Under the pieces are notes generated by a model. The model did not search any database, was not told the DNA's origin, and was given only the letters and a program-made list of their open reading frames with translations. Position numbers and translations under genes: made by a program. Positions 25,937 to 34,003 of a stretch of 64,000 nucleotides of DNA are shown here, piece by piece. Where the stretch lies: NCBI RefSeq assembly GCF_900094585.1, contig NZ_FMAG01000009.1, positions 228,063-292,062 of the forward strand. Reading direction: 5' to 3'. How positions within the stretch are numbered: position 1 is the first letter of the stretch; every line of letters begins with the position of its first letter. Source of the stretch: Martinezella multihospitum. GTDB lineage: Bacteria; Pseudomonadota; Alphaproteobacteria; Rhizobiales; Rhizobiaceae.

Positions 25937-26983
25937 ATGGCGACACAGATAGCGTTATTCAACCATAAAGGCGGTGTGAGCAAAACAACTACCGCGTTTA
26001 ATCTTGGCTATAAGCTTGCGCAAAAAGGAAAGAAGGTCCTGTTAGTGGACTGTGATCCCCAGTGTAATTTAACGGGAATGTTTTTAGGTTTTACAGGGGC
26101 TGATGAAATTTCGAAAATTTATGATCAGCCGGGTATACGCAATATTCGAGCTGGGCTCGCACCCGCATTCGAGTCAAAGCCAATTCCATTGGCACCCGTA
26201 ATCTGTGAATCGCTGCCAAACGAGCCCAATCTGTTATTGTTACCGGGACACATCGGACTTGCGGAATATGAGACAACACTCGGTATCGCTCAGGAATTGA
26301 GCGGCTCTCTTCCGACATTGCAAAATCTTCCTGGTGCGATGTCGCATTTATTTCAGATTACTGCAAAACATTACGGCGTCGACTTAATACTTGTTGATAT
26401 GTCACCAAGCTTGGGCCCAATTAATCAAAATCTTCTTACAACAAGTAATTTCTTTCTTGTTCCTATGGCGCCCGATTATTTTTCGGTTATGGCAACCGAT
26501 TCACTCGCTGCAGTTTTGCCAAAGTGGAAGGATTGGCTTGTCAAAGCTCTGAACACAAGAGTGCTTCAAGATGCGACGTATCCGCTTCCTCATGTTTCTC
26601 CAAAATTCCTGGGAACAATAATTCAAAAATATAGACTGCGCAGTGGCAACACGCCGTCGACCGCTTTCCAAAAATGGATCGATGATATCGAGAAAAAAGT
26701 GGTCGAAGTGCTAATCCCTGTTCTTCGCGAAAAGGACATGCTTCTTCCTGTGGAAGCATATGCTAAGGCCGGCTTAAAGGTAGGCGAACCTCTGTTACAA
26801 ATGTCGGATTTTAATGGTCTGATTGCTCAGTCTCAAAAACATAGCGCGCCTGTTTTTGCCTTGACCGACGAGCAGTTGGAACAAACAGGGATTGTTCTCG
26901 AACGAACTAAGAGGTCTATGGAGCAGTTCGATAAACTGTTCTCGGAAGCGGCTGACAGAGTTATTGCGCTTGTAAACTATTGA
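25937..26983 (+). CDS. ParA-like deviant Walker ATPase of the ParA-HEPN cassette
   Basis: A 348-residue MinD/ParA-type ATPase. It has the deviant Walker A KGGVSKTTT (K11 as signature lysine, K16 in the P-loop), switch I LLVDCDPQCNL (35-44, D40) and Walker B LILVDMSPSLG around D154. It is longer than typical plasmid ParA (about 210-260 residues for small types) and has a C-terminal helical extension of about 100 residues. The start at 25937 places the P-loop at residue 11; there is only weak Shine-Dalgarno sequence (GAAACGGA), and an in-frame ATG at 25802 would add 45 unrelated residues. Codon use is AT-rich compared with all neighbours. No parB or parS-like repeats are visible. Confidence 0.85.
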   Translation: MATQIALFNHKGGVSKTTTAFNLGYKLAQKGKKVLLVDCDPQCNLTGMFLGFTGADEISKIYDQPGIRNIRAGLAPAFESKPIPLAPVICESLPNEPNLLLLPGHIGLAEYETTLGIAQELSGSLPTLQNLPGAMSHLFQITAKHYGVDLILVDMSPSLGPINQNLLTTSNFFLVPMAPDYFSVMATDSLAAVLPKWKDWLVKALNTRVLQDATYPLPHVSPKFLGTIIQKYRLRSGNTPSTAFQKWIDDIEKKVVEVLIPVLREKDMLLPVEAYAKAGLKVGEPLLQMSDFNGLIAQSQKHSAPVFALTDEQLEQTGIVLERTKRSMEQFDKLFSEAADRVIALVNY

Positions 26984-26985
26984 TA

Positions 26986-27591
26986 ATGCAAACCGCACTT
27001 GATCAATTTTATGCCAATATTACGCGTGTCAAAGCACTAGTCGGACTCCATAATTCGCTTAAAAAGCAGACAACTGCCGCGCTGGACGTGTCTGACTTGC
27101 TACGTGCATGCCATGTTATGTGTGTGAGCGCTGTCGATCATTATATTCATGAGGTAGCGCGAATTGGCATGATGGAAACTTTTGATGGGCTACGGGCGCC
27201 AACTCCAGCTTTCAATCGTTTTCGATTGGGTATGAGTTGTATCGTTTTCGCTACCTCGCCCACTGTAAGTCGCTCAAATATAGAAAGTGATATTCGCGAG
27301 CAACACAGTTATCTCTCCTTTCAGCAACCTGACAAAATTGCCGACGCGATAAGGCTTGTTACCGAAAGCAAACTTTGGGAGCAAGTAGCAGCACTGGTTA
27401 GCAGTGACGCCAAAAGCGTTAAAGATCGTATTACTCTGATCGTCGATAGGAGAAATAAGATCGCGCATGAAGCAGATCTTGACCCAACATATCCTAACAG
27501 CCGTTGGCCAATAGACACCACCGACTTGGAGGCCACAATCTCATTTGTAGAGGATATTATCCTCGCTATTCATCTCATTGTAGAGCTGTAA
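26986..27591 (+). CDS. HEPN-domain protein (RiboL-PSP-HEPN-like), putative ribonuclease
   Basis: A 201-residue, mainly helical protein. Near the C-terminus it has RRNKIAHEAD, giving R156-N157-X3-H161, the R-X4-H catalytic signature of HEPN ribonucleases, in the form typical of the RiboL-PSP-HEPN branch. The helix LLRACHVMCVSAVDHYIHEV (about 38-57) corresponds to the first long HEPN helix. The ATG lies 2 bp after the parA-like stop, and an overlapping TTG at 26980 is also possible, so translation is coupled. HEPN proteins act as toxins or RNA-cleaving effectors in defence and stress systems; that role here is inference. Base composition is foreign to the chromosome. Confidence 0.75.
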   Translation: MQTALDQFYANITRVKALVGLHNSLKKQTTAALDVSDLLRACHVMCVSAVDHYIHEVARIGMMETFDGLRAPTPAFNRFRLGMSCIVFATSPTVSRSNIESDIREQHSYLSFQQPDKIADAIRLVTESKLWEQVAALVSSDAKSVKDRITLIVDRRNKIAHEADLDPTYPNSRWPIDTTDLEATISFVEDIILAIHLIVEL

Positions 27592-27601
27592 CGTCGAAAA
27601 G

Positions 27602-27686
27602 TGGTGCCCCATGCCGGAGTCGAACCAGCACTTCTTTCGAAACTCGATTTTGAGTCGAGCGCGTCTACCAATTCCGCCAATGGGGC
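27602..27686 (-). tRNA. tRNA-Leu (anticodon CAA)
   Basis: On the minus strand the gene begins GCCCCATTGGCGGAATTGG, with the D-arm GGTAGACGC typical of leucine tRNAs, anticodon loop CTCAAAA (anticodon CAA, reads UUG), a long variable arm, the T-arm GGTTCGACTCC and an encoded CCA at 27604-27602. The acceptor stem GCCCCAT/ATGGGGC is perfect. Its 3' end faces the ParA-HEPN insert 10 bp away, a common integration site for mobile elements. Confidence 0.95.
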
Positions 27687-27829
27687 AACGGATCATGACG
27701 AGGCGGCTGTCTAGCATGTGATCGGCGGGGCGCGCAAGCCGGGGATGGCAGATATTGCGAGTGTTTCCGCAGGGTTGCGGTTTGGCCCATGGCGCGGGTG
27801 GGCGCCATGGGCTTTTTGCCGTGGGATGC

Positions 27830-29128
27830 TCAGTGAGCCATGGCCGGGCCTTTGGTGGTGGAGCCGGACTTTTGCAGGGTGATCGCGAGAATCGCGGCGA
27901 GGAGGCAGAAGGCGCCGGCGACGAAGAAGGCGGGGAGGTAAGTGTTCAGCTCCGTGCGGGTGAGGCCGGCGCCATAGGCGGCGGTGGCGGCGCCCAGCTG
28001 GTGGCCGGCGAAGACCCAGCCGAAGACGAGGCCGGCCTTTTCGCGACCGAAGCGGTCGGCGGCGATCTTGACGGTCGGCGGCACGGTGGCGATCCAGTCG
28101 AGGCCGTAGAAGACGGCGAAGATCGACAGGCCGTAGAAGGTGAAATCGCTGAAGGGCAGGTAGACCAGCGACAGGCCGCGCAGGCCGTAATACCAGAAGA
28201 GCAGCCAGCGATTGTCGAAACGGTCGGAGAGCCAGCCGGAGCCGATCGTGCCGAAGAAATCGAAGATGCCCATGACGGCGAGCACGCTGGCGGCGGCTAC
28301 CGGCACGATGCCGAAATCGCCGCAAAGCGTGACGAAATGCGTCTGGATCAGGCCGTTGGTCGACAGGCCGCAGATGAAGAAGGTGGCAAAGAGGATCCAG
28401 AAGGTCGAAGTGGTGGAGACCTCCCGCAGAATGGCGATCGGCGAAGCAAGGGCGGCCTTCAGGTCCTTGGTGGCGGCGGGCGGCGGGGTGATGTGGATCT
28501 CGCCGACCAGCGGCAAATTGAGGTCCGAGGGCCGGTCACGCATCAGGAGCAGCACGACGAAGGCGGCGACGACGATCATGCCGCAAACGAAGAGTACGGT
28601 GGTGCGCCAGCCATAGCGCGTCGTCAGCTCCGCCATCAGCGGCAGGAAGACGAGCTGTCCGGTGGCCGAGCTTGCCGAGAGCATGCCGATGACGAGGCCG
28701 CGATGCTTGGTGAACCAGCGCGTCGAGACGGTTGCGGCCAGCACCATGGCGGTGAGGCCAGTGCCGAAGCCGATGATGATGCCCCAGCAGAGCAGCAGCT
28801 GCCAGACTTGCGTCATGAAAAGCGAGCCGATGAAGCCGACGCCGATGGTCGCCAGCGCGAAGACGATGACCGTGCGCACGCCGAAATGGTTCATGAAGGC
28901 GGCGGCGAAGGGCCCCATCAGGCCAAACAGCAGCAGGCGGACGGCAAGCGCTGACGAAATGGAGGAGGTGCTCCAGCCGAACTCGTCCTCCAGCGGCTTG
29001 ATGAGCACGCCGGGCGCACCCATGGCGCCGGCCGTGACGAGCATGGTGAGGAAAGTGGCGCCGACGACGACCCATCCGTAGTGAATGTTGCGCCGGGCGA
29101 GCGTCGAAGCAAGAACAGTGGAAACCAT
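27830..29128 (-). CDS. MFS transporter
   Basis: A 432-residue major facilitator superfamily protein with 12 predicted helices. The loop between helices 2 and 3 has GPFAAAFMNHFGVR, a variant of the MFS G-x-x-x-D/N-x-x-G-R-R/K motif, and the pattern resembles oxalate/formate- or monocarboxylate-type exporters (NNP/OFA-like). Substrate unknown. It is divergent from a TetR-type regulator with a 234-bp gap holding twin palindromes, so it is the likely target of that regulator. Confidence 0.85.
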   Translation of the reverse strand: MVSTVLASTLARRNIHYGWVVVGATFLTMLVTAGAMGAPGVLIKPLEDEFGWSTSSISSALAVRLLLFGLMGPFAAAFMNHFGVRTVIVFALATIGVGFIGSLFMTQVWQLLLCWGIIIGFGTGLTAMVLAATVSTRWFTKHRGLVIGMLSASSATGQLVFLPLMAELTTRYGWRTTVLFVCGMIVVAAFVVLLLMRDRPSDLNLPLVGEIHITPPPAATKDLKAALASPIAILREVSTTSTFWILFATFFICGLSTNGLIQTHFVTLCGDFGIVPVAAASVLAVMGIFDFFGTIGSGWLSDRFDNRWLLFWYYGLRGLSLVYLPFSDFTFYGLSIFAVFYGLDWIATVPPTVKIAADRFGREKAGLVFGWVFAGHQLGAATAAYGAGLTRTELNTYLPAFFVAGAFCLLAAILAITLQKSGSTTKGPAMAH

Positions 29129-29273
29129 GAGGTGCGTTCCGATAAAGTTGCGTGTCTTGGCGTCTGGATCGGGAGGGCTTGGCAGCGCTCGATCGCGGAC
29201 GGTCTGGGGTATCCTGTCCGCTTATAGCGCCCCGCCGTTCTCCCGGCTTGAACGTTTGTGTAAAGGCATTTAC

Positions 29274-29316
29274 ATGATTGTTATCATATTTGTTGCGTAT
29301 TGATGATGGTCATCAT
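29274..29316. promoter_or_regulatory. Twin 14-bp operators, ATGATNGTNATCAT
   Basis: ATGATTGTTATCAT at 29274-29287 and ATGATGGTCATCAT at 29303-29316 share the form ATGAT-N-GT-N-ATCAT, an inverted repeat with 5-bp arms. Centres are 29 bp apart. They lie 47-89 bp upstream of the tetR-like start and about 146 bp from the MFS start, as expected for an autoregulated TetR-type repressor. Confidence 0.7.
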
Positions 29317-29362
29317 ATAAATTGTCAATACAGATTTATTGATGCTCTGATGGAGTTTTTTG

Positions 29363-29950
29363 ATGAGAGTGAGCCGGGAAAAATTCGCCGAGAATCGCGA
29401 GAAGATCCTTGCCGTGGCGGGGGAGCTCTTTCGCGAGAAGGGTTTTGACGGCATCGGCGTCGCCGACATCATGAAGGCGGCCGGGCTGACGCACGGCGGC
29501 TTCTACGGCCATTTCGATTCGAAGGACGAGCTTGCCTGCGAGGCGAGCAAGGCGCTGGTGGCGCGCTCGCTGGAGCGCTGGAAGCAGGTGGCCGCAAGCT
29601 CGCCCGATCAGCCGCTGGAAGCACTGCTCGCCCATTATCTCTCGCATCGCAACGTGGTCGAGCATGCGACCGGCTGTGTCTTTGCGGCGCTGACGCAGGA
29701 GGTCAGCCGTCATGGACCGGAGATGCAGTCAACCTTCACCGGTGGGTTGATGGGGCTGGTCGAAGTGCTTGAAGAGATCGTTCCCGGCGAAACGCCGGAG
29801 GATCGCCGCCGCAAGGCTTTTGCCAGCCTTTCTGCCATGGTCGGCGCCGTCATTCTGGCGCGGGCGATGGACAATGCGGAGCTGTCGCAGGAGTTTTTGT
29901 CGGCGACTAGGCAGGAGCTGTCGCCGCTGCCGGAAAGTAGCGAGGCTTAA
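29363..29950 (+). CDS. TetR/AcrR family transcriptional regulator
   Basis: A 195-residue regulator. The N-terminal helix-turn-helix is clear: RVSREKFAENREKILAVAG, then GIGVADIMKAAGLTHGGFY with GHFDSKDEL as the end of the domain, about residues 8-57. The C-terminal ligand domain has a TetR_C-type ATGCVFAAL motif. The ATG at 29363 is chosen over a TTG three bases earlier. It is divergent from the MFS exporter, and the twin operators between them are likely its binding sites. The inducer is unknown. Confidence 0.88.
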   Translation: MRVSREKFAENREKILAVAGELFREKGFDGIGVADIMKAAGLTHGGFYGHFDSKDELACEASKALVARSLERWKQVAASSPDQPLEALLAHYLSHRNVVEHATGCVFAALTQEVSRHGPEMQSTFTGGLMGLVEVLEEIVPGETPEDRRRKAFASLSAMVGAVILARAMDNAELSQEFLSATRQELSPLPESSEA

Positions 29951-29958
29951 ACCTGAAT

Positions 29959-29980
29959 CGGCCGGGTAGTTTCCCGGCCG
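29959..29980. terminator. Convergent hairpin between tetR and methyltransferase genes
   Basis: Perfect 8-bp arms CGGCCGGG and CCCGGCCG with a 6-base loop, 9 bp after the regulator stop and 23 bp before the stop of the convergent gene. No long U-tract on either strand, so possibly a weak bidirectional terminator. Confidence 0.5.
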
Positions 29981-30003
29981 CTCCATCTCAGTTGCCGGCT
30001 ATC

Positions 30004-30798
30004 TTAGTCGCGGAAGGCGAGCAGCCCGTTCGCCTCGACGATCTCCTTGAATTTGCCATCGGGTGCGGCCGCAAGCAGCTCCGCACGCAGAGCCGCTTCG
30101 AAATCGGCCGCCTTGTCGCCCAGCGCCTGTGGCGAGGTCGACGACATCGAGAAGATGCGGCCGATGATCTCCTCGATATCCCGCGTATATTCCGAGACGA
30201 TGCCGATGCGTTCCAGATTGCGGAAGGGCGAGGCGAGCAGCATGGCTTCATGTGGCGCCCATTCCTTGCTCCTGCGCATCTGCCGTTCCGCGCTGCGCTC
30301 CGGCGAATAGGTCTCCATCAGCGGCTCAAGGATGCCGCGCCAATTCGGCTCCGACAGGACGCCCTTATCGTGGAAGAGGACGACGGCGCCGCCCGGCTCG
30401 ATCAGCCTGTCAAGCGCCTCAAGTGTTGCCGGCCTATCCATCCAGTGGAAGGAGCGGCCCATGACGCAGAGGTGCAGCCTGCCGATATCGGGACCGAGAT
30501 CGTAGGAGGAGCCCTGTCGTATGTTGATATCGACGCCCGCCTGCTTCGCACCGATCTCGACTTCGGCGAGCATTTCCGGCTCGGGGTCCATGGCGGTGAC
30601 GGCCGCACGCTGCAGCCGGGCGAAGGCGATGCCGAGCTGGCCAGGGCCGCAGCCGAGGTCAAGCACATGATCGCCGGGCTTGAGACCACTGCGTTCAGCG
30701 ACACGGGTAATCAGCCTGTCCGGATAGGGGATGCGATAGCGTAGGTAATAGGCCGCGGTCGATTGAAATCGCCGCGCTTCGAAGGGAACTGTGATCAT
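30004..30798 (-). CDS. Class I SAM-dependent methyltransferase
   Basis: The 264-residue protein has the SAM-binding motif I VLDLGCGPGQLGIA near residues 45-58, the acidic motif II end VTAMDPEPEML, and motif III-like LHLCVMGRSFHWMD. This fits UbiE/COQ5-like class I methyltransferases with unknown acceptor. It is convergent with the TetR gene, and the BIME-like repeat lies upstream of its start. Confidence 0.82.
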   Translation of the reverse strand: MITVPFEARRFQSTAAYYLRYRIPYPDRLITRVAERSGLKPGDHVLDLGCGPGQLGIAFARLQRAAVTAMDPEPEMLAEVEIGAKQAGVDINIRQGSSYDLGPDIGRLHLCVMGRSFHWMDRPATLEALDRLIEPGGAVVLFHDKGVLSEPNWRGILEPLMETYSPERSAERQMRRSKEWAPHEAMLLASPFRNLERIGIVSEYTRDIEEIIGRIFSMSSTSPQALGDKAADFEAALRAELLAAAPDGKFKEIVEANGLLAFRD

Positions 30799-30913
30799 GG
30801 GCTGTCATCCTCGGGCTGGGAACCTCGATCTGTTAAGCCTCAACTATGACCTGTTCGTGAAGTCACTTTTGCGCGATTTGCCGCGGGGTCAATCGGCTTC
30901 AGAGGGTTGGATT

Positions 30914-31076
30914 GCCCCTCACCCTAACCCTCTCCCCGCTTGCGGGGAGAGGGGACGGCCTAGAATCTGCGGCTCTGTCCCCGGTTCTTTCGATTGGCTC
31001 AGAAGAGAGTCATTGAACGCGATAACCCCCTCTCCCCGCATGGGCGGGGAGAGGGCTGGGGTGAGGGGCCAGGCAC
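30914..31076. repeat. BIME-like mosaic repeat, copy 2
   Basis: It begins GCCCCTCACCCTAACCCTC and ends GGGCTGGGGTGAGGGGC plus CAGGCAC, matching both ends of the copy at 24284-24436 in the same relative orientation. Each end contains its own GC-rich hairpin. The core (about 30958-31028) is unrelated to that of copy 1. It takes up half of the 328-bp gap 30799-31126; I see nothing else there. Confidence 0.85.
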
Positions 31077-31126
31077 ATCTGTTGCAACAGCGATGAACGC
31101 GCCTGACCAGCTCTAAAAATCCCCGA

Positions 31127-32107
31127 TCACTTGAACCCGGCAACCCCATGCGGAACATAAGGGCTCTCCAACGCCGCGATTTCCTCCGGCGTCAACTTGA
31201 CTTCCAGGGAGGCGACCGCATCGGCGATGTGGCCGGGTTTGGAGGCGCCGACGATCGGGGCGGTGACGGCGCTCTTCTGCAGGATCCAGGCCGTTGCGAC
31301 CTGCGCGCGCGGGATGCCGCGGGCCTTGGCGATGGTGCCAACGGCATCGACGATCTTGCGGTCGGATTCGAGCGCCTGGGTATAAAGCGTCTTGCCGAAT
31401 TCGTCGGATTGGGTGCGGGCCGTGGCTTCGTCCCAGTCGCGGGTCAGGCGGCCGCGGGCAAGCGGGCTCCAGGGAATGACGGCGATCTTCTGGTCCTCGC
31501 AGAAGGGCAGCATTTCGCGCTCTTCCTCGCGGTAGAGCAGGTTCAGATGGTCCTGCATGCTGACGAACTCGGTCCAGCCGTTCAGGCGCGAGGTATAGAT
31601 CGCCTTGGCGAATTGCCAGGCATACATGGAGGAGGCGCCGATATAGCGGGCCTTGCCGGCCTTGACGACATCATGCAGCGCTTCCAGCGTTTCCTCGATC
31701 GGTGTCGTGTAGTCCCAGCGATGGATCTGGTAGAGGTCGACATAGTCGGTGCCGAGGCGGCGCAGGCTGTTGTCGATCTCGTCGAAGATCGCCTTGCGCG
31801 ACAGGCCGGCGCCGTTCGGGCCGGGGCGCATGCGATTGAAGACCTTGGTGGCAAGCACGATGTCGTCGCGGCGGGCGAAATCCTTGATGGCGCGGCCGAC
31901 GATCTCTTCCGAGGAACCGTTGGAATAGGTGTTGGCCGTATCGAGGAAGTTGATGCCGGCCTCGATCGCCTGGCGCAGCAGCGGACGGCTGTCCTCCTCC
32001 TTCAATGACCAGGCATGCGTGCCCTTGTTGGGATCGCCATAGGTCATGCAACCCAGGCAGATGCGTGAGACTTCAAGACCGGTCCTGCCGAGCTTTACGT
32101 ATTCCAT
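31127..32107 (-). CDS. Aldo/keto reductase
   Basis: The 326-residue protein has the AKR TIM-barrel pattern: RLCLGCMTYG-like first strand (ISRICLGCMTYGDP), FLDTANTYSNGSSEE with catalytic aspartate and tyrosine, ATKVF with catalytic lysine, and the QIHRWD histidine region. The C-terminus GASKPGHIADAV binds NADPH. It is nearest the YajO/general stress group of AKRs that reduce small aldehydes. ATG at 32107 is used; a GTG immediately before is possible. Confidence 0.9.
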   Translation of the reverse strand: MEYVKLGRTGLEVSRICLGCMTYGDPNKGTHAWSLKEEDSRPLLRQAIEAGINFLDTANTYSNGSSEEIVGRAIKDFARRDDIVLATKVFNRMRPGPNGAGLSRKAIFDEIDNSLRRLGTDYVDLYQIHRWDYTTPIEETLEALHDVVKAGKARYIGASSMYAWQFAKAIYTSRLNGWTEFVSMQDHLNLLYREEEREMLPFCEDQKIAVIPWSPLARGRLTRDWDEATARTQSDEFGKTLYTQALESDRKIVDAVGTIAKARGIPRAQVATAWILQKSAVTAPIVGASKPGHIADAVASLEVKLTPEEIAALESPYVPHGVAGFK

Positions 32108-32362
32108 CACTATTCTCCGTCCATTCGATCATTCGCTACAAGGAGGCCCACCGTCAGAAGGGCGATGGGATGGGTGCGTCGCGAAAAGCAAATCGGCGGG
32201 CAAAGTCGCCGCCGGTCGACGCATGAATTCGTGAAGAGCTTCGAAGTACTCCTCAATAAATAAGGCGATTCGCGTCCGGGGGAAGACGGCAACTTCAAAT
32301 GTTTCCTTGAACCCCAGGGGCGACAGGTGTTAGCTGCACCGCACCATTTTCTGGAACTGCGC

Positions 32363-34003
32363 ATGAAATTGCCCCCGCGTGATACTTATGAAGCCCTCTA
32401 TCGCGACTTTCGTTGGGAGATTCCGGCGAAATTCAACATGGGACATGCTGTTTGCGATGCCTGGGCCGAGCATGAGCCGGATCGCATCTGCCTTCAACAT
32501 TTCAATCCGGACGGCAATCACTTTTCCATGAGCTATGGCGAGTTGCGCGATCGCTCCGCCGCTTTCGCCAACGCGCTTGTCGCGCTCGGCGTGCAGGCGG
32601 GAGATCGGGTGGCGCTGCTGCTGCCGCAGAGTTTCGAGACGGTCGTGGCGCATGTTGCGATCTACAAGATGGGCGCGATAGCGCTGCCGCTGGCCTTGTT
32701 GTTCGGTGCCGAAGCGCTGGAATACCGGCTGAAGGCAGCCGGGGCATCGGCCATCGTCACGAACCGTTTTGGCCTCGAGCGGCTGCGCCCGATCCGGCAC
32801 CGATTGCCGGAGTTGGCGCAGGTGATCAGCATCGATGGCGGCGAAGAGGGTGTTGCGGGTTTTGCCGATCTGGTGGCGGCACATCCGCCGCTATTCGAGG
32901 TCGCCGATACCGGCCCTGATGATCCGGCCCTGATGATCTTCACTTCGGGCACGACGGGGCCGCCCAAGGGCGCGCTGCACGGTCATCGCGTGCTGCCGGG
33001 GCATATTCCCGGCATGCAGTTCGCCCATGAAGGATTCCCGCAAGCAGGTGACCGGCTCTGGACGCCGTCGGACTGGGCCTGGGCCGGCGGTCTCCTGAAT
33101 GCTCTGCTGCCGAGCCTGATGCTCGGCGTTCCCGTCGTTTCCTCGCCAGCGCAAAAATTCGATCCGCATATGGCCTTCCGCATCATGGCCGAGATGGAGG
33201 TGCGCAACGCCTTCATCCCGCCGACGGCGCTGCGGCTGCTGAAGGCCGTCGACAATCCGCGGACGCGTTACGATCTGAAGCTGCGCACCATCGGTTCGGC
33301 CGGCGAGGCGCTCGGCCGCGAAACCTTCGAATGGGCGCGCTCCGCGCTCGACGTCAGCGTCAACGAATTCTTCGGCCAGACGGAGTGCAATTTCGTGCTT
33401 TCTTCCAGCGAGGCCTTCGGCGTCAGCCGCGGCGGGTCGACGGGCAAGCCGGCGCCCGGTCATCGGGTCGCGATCGTCGATGCCGATGGCATCGAGGTTA
33501 CGGTGGGCGAAACGGGGCAGATCGCGATCAAGCGCCCCGATCCGGTGATGTTTCTCGGCTACTGGCAGAACGAGGCGGCGACTGAGGCCAAATTCGCCAA
33601 TGACTGGCTGCTGACAGGCGATATCGGCCGGCAGGATGCGGATGGCTATATTTCCTTCGTCGGCCGCGACGACGATGTCATCACCTCGTCCGGCTATCGC
33701 ATCGGCCCGAGCGAGATCGAGGATTGCCTTGGCGGCCATCCGGCCGTGCAGCTTGCCGCCGCCGTCGGCAAGCCGGATGCGGTGCGAACGGAAATCGTCA
33801 AGGCCTATGTCGTTCTCGTGCCCGGTCGCGAGCCGAGCGAGGCGCTGGCGGTCGAAATTCGCGAATGGGTGAAGACCCGGCTTTCGATGCACGAATATCC
33901 GCGCGAGATCGAATTCGTCGACGCCCTGCCGCTGACGACGTCGGGCAAGGTCATCCGTCGCTTTCTGCGCGAGCGGGCAATTGCGGAAGCTAACGCTTCG
34001 TAA
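32363..34003 (+). CDS. AMP-forming acyl-CoA synthetase
   Basis: A 546-residue adenylate-forming enzyme. It carries the P-loop TSGTTGPPKGALHG near 195-208, the A5-like NEFFGQTECN, the hinge GYRIGPSEIEDCL and the C-terminal catalytic lysine in TTSGKVIRR. It is closest in layout to medium-chain or acetyl-CoA-synthetase-like ligases. The substrate acid is unknown. The ATG at 32363 fits family length. Its 3' end overlaps the convergent CelD-like gene by 14 bp. Confidence 0.88.
   Translation: MKLPPRDTYEALYRDFRWEIPAKFNMGHAVCDAWAEHEPDRICLQHFNPDGNHFSMSYGELRDRSAAFANALVALGVQAGDRVALLLPQSFETVVAHVAIYKMGAIALPLALLFGAEALEYRLKAAGASAIVTNRFGLERLRPIRHRLPELAQVISIDGGEEGVAGFADLVAAHPPLFEVADTGPDDPALMIFTSGTTGPPKGALHGHRVLPGHIPGMQFAHEGFPQAGDRLWTPSDWAWAGGLLNALLPSLMLGVPVVSSPAQKFDPHMAFRIMAEMEVRNAFIPPTALRLLKAVDNPRTRYDLKLRTIGSAGEALGRETFEWARSALDVSVNEFFGQTECNFVLSSSEAFGVSRGGSTGKPAPGHRVAIVDADGIEVTVGETGQIAIKRPDPVMFLGYWQNEAATEAKFANDWLLTGDIGRQDADGYISFVGRDDDVITSSGYRIGPSEIEDCLGGHPAVQLAAAVGKPDAVRTEIVKAYVVLVPGREPSEALAVEIREWVKTRLSMHEYPREIEFVDALPLTTSGKVIRRFLRERAIAEANAS

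Noticed and set aside
25937..26983. Chromosomal or plasmid partition parA
   Set aside because: No ParB, no parS-like repeats, and the partner is a HEPN protein; house-keeping parAB would not sit in an AT-rich insert.
27755..28954. A plus-strand frame over the MFS gene rich in Glu, Gly and Arg
   Set aside because: Composition is the mirror image of a hydrophobic membrane gene; no support.
24284..31076. CRISPR array
   Set aside because: There are just two copies 6.6 kb apart, with no regular short repeats and spacers; no cas gene in the window.
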